Positions 7,025 through 13,087 of a stretch of 16,018 nt of DNA are shown piece after piece. Under the pieces are notes generated by a model. That model had not been told where the DNA came from, did not search any database, and saw nothing but the letters and a program-made list of their open reading frames with translations. Position 1 is the first letter of the stretch. Each line of letters starts with the position of its first letter. A program made the position numbers and the translations under genes. Origin of the DNA: Actinomycetes bacterium (lineage in GTDB: Bacteria; Actinomycetota; Actinomycetes; Actinomycetales; Cellulomonadaceae); contig JAJYTJ010000084.1 in NCBI GenBank assembly GCA_021793115.1, forward strand, positions 1 through 16,018, written 5' to 3'.

Positions 7025-8767
7025 TCAGCCGCGCGCGTCGCGCGCGGCCCGCTCCACCTGCTCCAGCCAGGCACGACGCGCGTCGAGCGCCGCGCGGACC
7101 TCGTCCGCCTTGCGGCGGTCGCCCGCCGCCTCGGCCTTCGCCAGGTCGGCCTCGAGCCCTGCGATCGCCTGCTCCAGCTGGGCGCCCATGCCCTCGGCCC
7201 GCGCACGGGTCTCGGGGTTGCTGCGCCGCCACTGGTGCTCGTCGGCGTCGCGGACGGCCTGCTCCACGGCGCGCAGCCGTCCCTCGATCCGCTGCAGGTC
7301 GCCGCGCGGCACCTTGCCGGCGGCGTCCCAGCGATCCTGGATCGAGCGGAGCGCGGCCTTCGCGGCGCCCAGGTCCTTGACGGGCAGCAGCGCCTCGGCC
7401 TCGGCGGCGAGGCGCTCCTTGACCACCAGGTTGGCCTGGTACTCCTCGTCGGTCGCGGCCGACGCCGCATCGCGGGCGGCGAAGAAGGCGTCCTGAGCCG
7501 TGCGGAACCGGGCCCACAGCGCGTCGTCGACGGGCCTGCTCGCGCGACCCGCGGCCTTCCACTCCGCCATGAGGTCGCGGTAGGCCCCGGCGGTGGCCAC
7601 CCAGTCGGTGCTCGTGGCGAGGTGCTCGGCCTGCTGGACGAGGGCCTCCTTGACGCCCTTCGCGGAGGCGTTGCGGGTCTCGAGCTCCGCGAAGAAGTGA
7701 CGCCGTTCGCGGTCGAACGTGGTGCGGGCGTGGCTGAACCGCTTCCAGAGGGCCTCCTCGGACGTGCGGTCCAGGCGGGGGCCGTTGCGCTGGGCGTCCT
7801 TCCACTGGTCGAGGAGCGCGCGCAGCTGCTCACCGGCAGGCCGCCACTGCAGGCGGCTCGGGTCGGTCGCGGCGATGGCCTCCGCCTGCTCGACGATCGC
7901 GGTGCGTGAGGCCAGGGCGGCCTGGCGCGCCGCGGCCCGCTCGGCCTCGGCGACCGCACGGCGCTCGGCCGCGACGGACGTGAGGTCGGCCAGCCGGCCC
8001 CGGAGCGCGACGAGGTCGCCCACCGCCGCCGGCGTGGCCAGCTCCTCGGTGAGCTTGGCGATCGTCGAGTCGATCTCCTTGACGGAGAGGTCGGTGGCCG
8101 ACAGCCGCGACTCGAACAGTGCGACCTTGGCCTGCAGGTCGAGGAAGCGGCGGACGTAGAGCGCCATGGCGTCGTCGGCGGTGGCGCCGGGCACCTGGCC
8201 GACCTCGCGCTCGTCGCCGCCGTCGCGCACGAGCACCGTGCCGTCCTCCGTCACCCGGCCGAAGGCTGCCGCGGCGGCGACCTCCGCAGGGTCCAGCGGA
8301 GCGGCCGGGGCGGGCACCGCAGGCGCCACCGGCGCCGCCACGGCCGGGCTCGGCGCCCCGGGGGCCGAGCCGGCCGGCGGGCGGGGCAGGGGACGGGGCC
8401 GGATCGACGCCGGCGTGGGGCGCGGGCCGGGAACCGGTGTGGCCACCGGGCCGGGCGCGGGGGCGCCGTTCGGGACCGGCTGCGCGTCGGCGCCCTCGCC
8501 GGTGCCCGGGACGGCCTCGACCGTCACAGGGGCCGCGGCACCGGCGTCGTCCGGCGCGGGGGCGGCGGCGACACCATCCCCCTCGGGGGCGCCGCTGACG
8601 ACGTCGTCCATGTCGGGCTCCAGCTCGACCGGGTCGTCGGTCGCGGGCTCGAACTCGATGACGTCCTCGACCGCGACGGCGTCGTCGCCGCCCGGGACCG
8701 CCTCCACGGTGACGGCAGGGCTCTCGGGCTCGTCCGGCCGGGCCGGCGTGGCTGCGTTGTCCGTCAC
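7025..8767 (-). CDS. DUF349 domain-containing coiled-coil protein
   Basis: The protein has 580 residues from a GTG at 8767 that overlaps the stop of the upstream cyclophilin gene (GTGA). Residues 1 to about 158 are low-complexity, acidic then Pro/Ala-rich, with the phrase VTVEAVPG occurring twice. From about 169 the protein is folded, with a small strand region (FGRVTEDGTVLVRDGG) and then almost entirely charged alpha-helix. Three DUF349 repeats are recognisable by their W-K/D-x-A-x-x-G cores: Trp322, Trp403 and Trp480, spaced 81 and 77 residues apart. The biochemical role of DUF349 is poorly defined. The family includes proteins near relA in actinobacteria, and the location here beside rel and ppi is typical. 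I infer a cytosolic, elongated scaffold-like protein; no enzymatic motif is visible. Confidence 0.85.
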   Translation of the reverse strand: MTDNAATPARPDEPESPAVTVEAVPGGDDAVAVEDVIEFEPATDDPVELEPDMDDVVSGAPEGDGVAAAPAPDDAGAAAPVTVEAVPGTGEGADAQPVPNGAPAPGPVATPVPGPRPTPASIRPRPLPRPPAGSAPGAPSPAVAAPVAPAVPAPAAPLDPAEVAAAAAFGRVTEDGTVLVRDGGDEREVGQVPGATADDAMALYVRRFLDLQAKVALFESRLSATDLSVKEIDSTIAKLTEELATPAAVGDLVALRGRLADLTSVAAERRAVAEAERAAARQAALASRTAIVEQAEAIAATDPSRLQWRPAGEQLRALLDQWKDAQRNGPRLDRTSEEALWKRFSHARTTFDRERRHFFAELETRNASAKGVKEALVQQAEHLATSTDWVATAGAYRDLMAEWKAAGRASRPVDDALWARFRTAQDAFFAARDAASAATDEEYQANLVVKERLAAEAEALLPVKDLGAAKAALRSIQDRWDAAGKVPRGDLQRIEGRLRAVEQAVRDADEHQWRRSNPETRARAEGMGAQLEQAIAGLEADLAKAEAAGDRRKADEVRAALDARRAWLEQVERAARDARG

Positions 8768-9555
8768 TGGGTCTTCACTCCCTCGATGATGACGTCGTGG
8801 GCCGGCGCGGTGAACTGCGTCCCGCTCACCTGCACCGCCCCGTCGTCGGCGATGGCCTGCAGCACGTCCAGGCCTGACGTGACCTTTCCGAAGACCGTGT
8901 ACCCGCCGACCGAGTCGGGCTCGATCGTGGTGTTGGCATAGGTGAGGAAGAACTGGCTGCCCATGGAGCTCGCGTTGTTCGGCACCCGTGCCATGGCGAG
9001 CGTGCCCTGGGGGTAGACGTTGTTCGCGGGCGCGTTCTCGATGGGGCCCCAGCTGTAGCCCGGACCCCCGCTGCCGGTGGCCGTCGGGTCGCCGCACTGC
9101 AGCACCTTGATGGACGTGTCGAGGCGGTGGCACTTCGTCGCGTCGAAGTACCCCTCCTTGGCCAGCGTCACGAAGTTGGCGACGGCCTGCGGCGCCTTGT
9201 CGCCGTAGAGCTCGATGCCGATGGTGCCGCGGTTGGTCGTGATGGTGCCGGTCCAGGTGCGGCCCTGCGCGAGCGACTTGTCCGGCACCTTGCCGCCGTT
9301 GCCCGTGCGCGGCGACAGGTCCAGCGCCTGGGCGCTCGTCGAGGCGGTCGGCGTGGGGGAGCTGCTCGGCACGGCGGCGGGGGAGCGGTCGGAGACCGCG
9401 ACGGCGATGGCCACGGCCAGGACGATCACGACGACGCCACCCAGGGCGCCCCCGATGACGGCGCGACGCCTGCGGGCCACCTTGGCCTTGGCCTGACGCT
9501 CCTGCCACTTCTCGAGACGACGGCGCTCGTACTCCCGCTCGCGCTTGCTGGACAC
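8764..9555 (-). CDS. Membrane-anchored cyclophilin-type peptidyl-prolyl cis-trans isomerase
   Basis: Cyclophilins catalyse cis-trans isomerisation of X-Pro bonds; this one should act outside the membrane. From the GTG at 9555, with GAGGAGAGG upstream (9558-9566), the protein has 263 residues. Residues 1-31 are very basic, 32-54 form one membrane span, then a Ser/Pro/Thr linker, and the cyclophilin domain begins near the TITTNRGTIGIELYG strand. The domain contains FVTLAKEGYFDATKCHRL, GSQFFLTYANTTIEPDS and YTVFGKVTSGLDVL. The usual F-H-R of the active site is represented by C-H-R. The gene corresponds in position and orientation to M. tuberculosis ppiB, convergent to relA and divergent from glyoxalase II. 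Its stop overlaps the DUF349 start, so the two are probably co-translated. Confidence 0.92.
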   Translation of the reverse strand: MSSKREREYERRRLEKWQERQAKAKVARRRRAVIGGALGGVVVIVLAVAIAVAVSDRSPAAVPSSSPTPTASTSAQALDLSPRTGNGGKVPDKSLAQGRTWTGTITTNRGTIGIELYGDKAPQAVANFVTLAKEGYFDATKCHRLDTSIKVLQCGDPTATGSGGPGYSWGPIENAPANNVYPQGTLAMARVPNNASSMGSQFFLTYANTTIEPDSVGGYTVFGKVTSGLDVLQAIADDGAVQVSGTQFTAPAHDVIIEGVKTQ

Positions 9556-9617
9556 ACCCTCTCCTCGTCGGATCGCGCGCGCGAGGTCGACGACCTGCGG
9601 GTGCGCACGCCCGGCAC

Positions 9618-9623
9618 AGTCTA
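9618..9623 (-). promoter_or_regulatory. Candidate -10 box (TAGACT) for the ppi-DUF349 operon
   Basis: Read on the minus strand, TAGACT sits about 63 nt upstream of the cyclophilin GTG and fits the TAnnnT pattern. No good -35 is visible. It would give a leader of roughly 55-60 nt that contains the GAGGAGAGG ribosome-binding site. It is the only TAnnnT I noticed in the gap on this strand. Confidence 0.4.
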
Positions 9624-9654
9624 GGCAAGCCGGATGGGTCGGCCACCACCGTGG

Positions 9655-9678
9655 CGCACCGAGCGTCACGCCGGTGCG
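9655..9678. promoter_or_regulatory. Inverted repeat between divergent ppi and MBL promoters
   Basis: CGCACCG (9655-9661) and CGGTGCG (9672-9678) are perfect inverted copies with a 10-nt spacer. A second small inverted repeat, GCCAC (9642-9646) and GTGGC (9651-9655), abuts it. Both lie between the predicted -10 boxes of the two divergent genes, overlapping the expected -35 zone of the MBL gene. An operator for a dimeric regulator is possible; chance pairing in GC-rich DNA is the alternative. Confidence 0.3.
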
Positions 9679-9699
9679 ACCCGGCCGCCGGCAGCGGAC

Positions 9700-9705
9700 T
9701 AGCGT
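9700..9705 (+). promoter_or_regulatory. Candidate -10 box (TAGCGT) for the MBL hydrolase gene, probably leaderless
   Basis: TAGCGT fits TAnnnT and ends 7 nt before the GTG at 9713. That spacing is typical of actinobacterial leaderless genes, in which transcription begins at or next to the start codon. There is no ribosome-binding site in front of either candidate GTG, which supports this reading. Confidence 0.45.
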
Positions 9706-9712
9706 GCGGGTC

Positions 9713-10429
9713 GTGGAGATCGTCGAGATCACGTCGCGCGTGCTCGGCGCACGCTGCGCGGTCGTCGCCGCCGGGGACACGGCGGTGGTCGTCGACGCGG
9801 GCGCCGGCGTGGCGGACGAGGTGCTGCGGGTGGCCGACGCGCAGGGGCTGCGGATCGTCGCCGTGCTCGCCACGCACGGGCACGCGGACCACACGTGGGA
9901 CGCCGGCCCGCTCACCGAGCGCCTACGGGTGCCGCTGCTCATCCACGCGGCGGATGCCTACCGCCTCGACGACCCGCTGGGCACGCTCGGCGTGCTGGGC
10001 GCCGCGCCGGCCGGCGGCGAGGGTGCCCTCGCGCAGGTGCTGCGGCAGGCGGGCATCGACCCGGCCGCGTACGTGCGGCCGGAGCGCGTAGTCACCTTCG
10101 GTGCCGCGGCCGGCCCGGACGGGCGGTCGCCCGACGAGGTCCTGCGGTTCGGCGGCGTGACGCTCGTGGCACGGCACGCGCCCGGCCACACCGAGGGGTC
10201 GACCATCTACCTCCTCGACGCGCCGGACCCCGTGGCGCTCACGGGCGACGTCGTCTTCGCCGGCACGATCGGCCGCACCGACCTGCCCGGCGGCGACGAC
10301 CTGGTCATGGCCCGGACGCTGCGCGAGGTGGTCGAGCACCTGCCGCACGAGGCGCGGCTGCTCCCCGGGCACGGGCCGGCCACGCGCCTGGCGACCGAGC
10401 TGCACCACAACCCGTACCTCGGCTCCTGA
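9713..10429 (+). CDS. Metallo-beta-lactamase-fold hydrolase (glyoxalase II-like)
   Basis: This is a soluble binuclear-metal hydrolase of the hydroxyacylglutathione-hydrolase-like group. From the GTG at 9713 it has 238 residues. Metal ligands are all present: the THGHADH motif (His55, His57, Asp59, His60), His159 in APGHTEGS, Asp179 in LTGDVVF, and His220 in LPGHGPAT. The order and spacing match glyoxalase II-type proteins. I chose 9713 over an in-frame GTG at 9704 because a -10 box overlaps 9704 and would start transcription near 9713; 9704 would add three residues (VRV). Actinobacteria generally lack glutathione, so a mycothiol-linked or other thioester substrate is more likely than S-lactoylglutathione, but this is inference. 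The position matches M. tuberculosis Rv2581c, divergent from ppiB. Confidence 0.9.
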   Translation: MEIVEITSRVLGARCAVVAAGDTAVVVDAGAGVADEVLRVADAQGLRIVAVLATHGHADHTWDAGPLTERLRVPLLIHAADAYRLDDPLGTLGVLGAAPAGGEGALAQVLRQAGIDPAAYVRPERVVTFGAAAGPDGRSPDEVLRFGGVTLVARHAPGHTEGSTIYLLDAPDPVALTGDVVFAGTIGRTDLPGGDDLVMARTLREVVEHLPHEARLLPGHGPATRLATELHHNPYLGS

Positions 10430-10455
10430 CCGCCGGGGCGCGCGGGCCCGGCCAG

Positions 10456-10461
10456 TAGGAT
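10456..10461 (+). promoter_or_regulatory. Candidate -10 box (TAGGAT) for aspS
   Basis: TAGGAT lies in the 79-nt gap between the MBL gene and aspS and is a near-consensus actinobacterial -10. A -35 is not evident. The predicted transcript start, around 10468, falls inside an inverted repeat, and the leader would be about 40 nt. Confidence 0.5.
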
Positions 10462-10465
10462 CGTC

Positions 10466-10481
10466 GGGCGCCCAGGCGCCC
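10466..10481 (+). promoter_or_regulatory. Perfect inverted repeat at the predicted aspS transcription start
   Basis: GGGCGCC (10466-10472) and GGCGCCC (10475-10481) are inverted copies with a 2-nt centre. The same stretch is also a tandem direct repeat of GGCGCCCA (10467-10474, 10475-10482). It starts 4 nt after the -10 box. It could be an operator, a short 5' hairpin in the mRNA, or coincidence. Confidence 0.35.
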
Positions 10482-10508
10482 ACCACGACGACGAACGAAG
10501 GACCTTCC

Positions 10509-12278
10509 GTGCTGCGCACTCACACCGCCGGCTCGCTGCGCGCCGAGCACATCGGCGCCACCGTCACCCTCACCGGGTGGGTGGACCGCAGGCGGGACCA
10601 CGGCGGGGTCGCGTTCGTCGACCTGCGGGACGCCTCCGGCATCGCCCAGGTGGTGGTGCACGACGAGGCGGTGGCGCACGCGCTGCGCAGCGAGTTCGTG
10701 CTGCAGGTGACCGGCGAGGTCAACCGCCGCCCGGAGGGCAACGAGAACCCGCACCTGCCGACGGGCGAGATCGAGGTCGTCGCCACGGACGTGGTGGTCC
10801 TCAACGAGGCGGCGCCGCTGCCGTTCCAGGTCTCGTCGGCGGTCGACGAGGTCCCGGGCGAGGAGGTCCGGCTGCGCTACCGCTACCTCGACCTTCGTCG
10901 TCCCGCCCCCGCGCACGCGCTCCGGCTCCGCTCCAAGGTGAGCCAGGCCGCGCGCCGGGTGCTCGACGCGCACGACTTCGTCGAGATCGAGACGCCGACC
11001 CTGACGCACTCCACGCCGGAAGGCGCGCGCGACTTCCTCGTGCCCGCGCGGCTGTCGCCCGGTTCCTGGTACGCCCTGCCGCAGTCGCCGCAGCTGTTCA
11101 AGCAGCTGCTCATGGTGGCCGGCATGGAGCGCTACTACCAGATCGCGCGCTGCTACCGGGACGAGGACTTCCGGGCCGACCGGCAGCCCGAGTTCACGCA
11201 GCTCGACGTCGAGATGAGCTTCGTCGAGCAGGACGACGTCATCGCCGTCGCGGAGGACGTGCTCAAGGCGCTGTGGGCGCTCGTGGGCCACGAGCTGGTG
11301 ACGCCGATCCCGCGGATGACGTTCGCGGACGCGATGGCGCGGTACGGCTCGGACAAGCCCGACCTGCGGTTCGGCCTGGAGCTCACCGACCTCACCGAGT
11401 ACTTCAAGGACACGCCGTTCCGCGTGTTCCAGGCGCCCTACGTCGGGGCGGTGGTGCAGCCCGGGGGCGCGTCGACGCCGCGGCGCGGCTTCGACGCGTG
11501 GCAGGAGTGGGCCAAGCAGCGTGGTGCCAAGGGCCTGGCGTACGTGACGGTCGGCGACGACGGCGAGCTCGCCGGGCCGGTCGCCAAGAACATCTCGGAC
11601 GACGAGCGGGCACGCCTGGCCGCGACCGTCGGCGCGCAGCCCGGCGACGCGGTGTTCTTCGCCGCGGGCAAGGCATCCGAGGCGCGCGCGCTGCTCGGCG
11701 CGGCCCGCCTGGAGATCGGCCGGCGCGGCGGGCTCATCGACGACGACCGGTGGTCCTTCGTGTGGATCGTCGACGCGCCGCTGTTCAAGCCCACGGGCGA
11801 GGACGACGACGTCGCGCTCGGCACGGGCGCCTGGACCGCGGTGCACCACGCCTTCACGTCGCCGACGCCGGAGTGGATCGACCGGTTCGAGAAGGACCCC
11901 GGCCACGCGCTCGCCTACGCGTACGACATCGTCTGCAACGGCAACGAGATCGGCGGCGGGTCCATCCGTATCCACCGTCGCGACGTGCAGGAGCGCGTGT
12001 TCGGCGTCATGGGCATCGGGCCCGCCGAGGCGCAGGAGAAGTTCGGGTTCCTCCTCGACGCCTTCCAGTTCGGCGCGCCGCCGCACGGCGGGATCGCGTT
12101 CGGCTGGGACCGCATCGTCGCGCTGCTCACCAAGGCCGAGTCGATCCGCGACGTCATCGCCTTCCCCAAGTCGGGCGGCGGCTACGACCCGCTGACGGGC
12201 GCGCCCGCGCCGATCACGCCGGAGCAGCGTCGTGAGGCCGGTGTGGACGCGAAGCCCAAGCCGGCGGCGGGGGAGTGA
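10509..12278 (+). CDS. aspS: Aspartyl-tRNA synthetase, probably non-discriminating (Asp/Asn)
   Basis: This class II synthetase charges tRNA with aspartate. The GTG start at 10509 is preceded by GAAGGA (10496-10501) at good spacing and gives 589 residues, normal for the bacterial type. An N-terminal OB-fold anticodon domain occupies about 1-105, with [11 protein letters not shown] and [11 protein letters not shown]. The catalytic core follows, with [21 protein letters not shown], motif 2 containing [17 protein letters not shown] (Arg217), a GAD-type insertion, and motif 3 GIAFGWDRI (Arg535). Residue 31 is His in RRRDHGG, where the E. coli discriminating enzyme has Leu. His31 is associated with relaxed enzymes that also aspartylate tRNA-Asn for GatCAB conversion. 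The stop overlaps the start of the downstream GNAT gene. Confidence 0.97.
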   Translation: MLRTHTAGSLRAEHIGATVTLTGWVDRRRDHGGVAFVDLRDASGIAQVVVHDEAVAHALRSEFVLQVTGEVNRRPEGNENPHLPTGEIEVVATDVVVLNEAAPLPFQVSSAVDEVPGEEVRLRYRYLDLRRPAPAHALRLRSKVSQAARRVLDAHDFVEIETPTLTHSTPEGARDFLVPARLSPGSWYALPQSPQLFKQLLMVAGMERYYQIARCYRDEDFRADRQPEFTQLDVEMSFVEQDDVIAVAEDVLKALWALVGHELVTPIPRMTFADAMARYGSDKPDLRFGLELTDLTEYFKDTPFRVFQAPYVGAVVQPGGASTPRRGFDAWQEWAKQRGAKGLAYVTVGDDGELAGPVAKNISDDERARLAATVGAQPGDAVFFAAGKASEARALLGAARLEIGRRGGLIDDDRWSFVWIVDAPLFKPTGEDDDVALGTGAWTAVHHAFTSPTPEWIDRFEKDPGHALAYAYDIVCNGNEIGGGSIRIHRRDVQERVFGVMGIGPAEAQEKFGFLLDAFQFGAPPHGGIAFGWDRIVALLTKAESIRDVIAFPKSGGGYDPLTGAPAPITPEQRREAGVDAKPKPAAGE

Positions 12279-13036
12279 CGGGCGGCCTCGAGACGCTCCC
12301 GCCCCGGTGGCGGGACGACCGGCCGGTTCTCAGCGACCGGCGCACCCTGGCCCGCGCGCGCGTGCTCGGGGACGACGACGGCCTGGTGCTGCTCGTCGAC
12401 GGCGACGAGGGTCCGACCGTCGTCGGCTACGGGCCGGACGGCCGCGCGGCCGCGATCGTGACGTCGCTCGCGGCGGCGGGCGAGCTCCGGCCGCCGCTGC
12501 GGTGGATGTCGCTGCCCCGCGGGGCCGACCTGCCCACGGACGTGTGCTCGCGGCTGCGCGTGCAGCCCCTGCCGGGCTGGGACTGGATGTCGACGACGAG
12601 CGTGGCGAGCGTGCCCGGCACCGACCGGGTGCAGCGCCTGGACGTCGCGCGGGACCTGCCGGAGATCCTCGACTGCCTGGGCGATGCGAACCCCACCACC
12701 GAGAGCGACCCGACGGATCCCCACGAGGTGGGCTGGTGGGGCGTGCGGGAGGGCGGCCGGCTGGTCGGCGTCATCGGGGCCGGACGGCGGGGCGCGGCGG
12801 CGCCCGACGGCGTCTCGTGGCACCTGCACGGCCTGGGCGTGCGGCCGGAGGGCAGACGGGGTGGCCTGGGCACGGCGCTGCTCGTGGCGGCCACCGCCGC
12901 GGGGCTTGCCGCCGGGGCCGAGTGGGTCTCGCTCGGCGTGTGGGCGGCCAACGAGCCGGCGCTGCGCATCTACCGGCGCCTCGGCTTCCGCACCGACCAC
13001 CGCGGCCGCTCGTACCGCCCGATCCCGCCCGGCTGA
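12275..13036 (+). CDS. GNAT-family N-acetyltransferase
   Basis: The GTG start at 12275 overlaps the aspS TGA as GTGA, with GGGGGAG just upstream, so translation is probably coupled to aspS. The protein has 253 residues. The C-terminal half (about 115-250) is a GNAT fold: strand [17 protein letters not shown], then [20 protein letters not shown] with the acetyl-CoA-binding R-x-x-G-x-G at 194-199, and the closing [17 protein letters not shown]. The N-terminal 110 residues look like a second, degenerate alpha/beta domain with no motif I recognise; two-domain actinobacterial GNATs of this layout exist. The substrate cannot be read from sequence. There is no membrane segment. Confidence 0.85.
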   Translation: MTGGLETLPPRWRDDRPVLSDRRTLARARVLGDDDGLVLLVDGDEGPTVVGYGPDGRAAAIVTSLAAAGELRPPLRWMSLPRGADLPTDVCSRLRVQPLPGWDWMSTTSVASVPGTDRVQRLDVARDLPEILDCLGDANPTTESDPTDPHEVGWWGVREGGRLVGVIGAGRRGAAAPDGVSWHLHGLGVRPEGRRGGLGTALLVAATAAGLAAGAEWVSLGVWAANEPALRIYRRLGFRTDHRGRSYRPIPPG

Positions 13037-13076
13037 CCCGCCGCCCCGGTGTCGAACGGCGCCGGGGGCGGGCGGG
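13037..13076. terminator. Candidate bidirectional hairpin terminator between convergent GNAT and MMPL genes
   Basis: CCCGCCGCCCCGG (13037-13049) pairs with the GC-rich stretch at 13062-13076, with two single-base bulges and a loop of about 12 nt. It fills most of the 51-nt gap between two convergent stops. It lacks a T-run, as is common for actinobacterial terminators. Confidence 0.5.
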
Positions 13077-13087
13077 GCAGGCGCCGG

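Noticed and set aside
8768..9892. In-frame upstream extension of the DUF349 gene, giving a 955-residue protein
   Set aside because: The extension runs through the cyclophilin gene in another frame and reads as low-complexity Arg/His/Gly sequence. The GTG at 8767 overlapping the cyclophilin stop is the natural start.
6347..9942. A toxin-antitoxin or abortive-infection island around the AbiEi-like gene
   Set aside because: There is no nucleotidyltransferase toxin; the neighbours are conserved housekeeping genes in an order shared with other actinobacteria.
10430..10508. T-box or other riboswitch upstream of aspS
   Set aside because: The gap is only 79 nt with a predicted leader of about 40 nt, and no T-box consensus is present.
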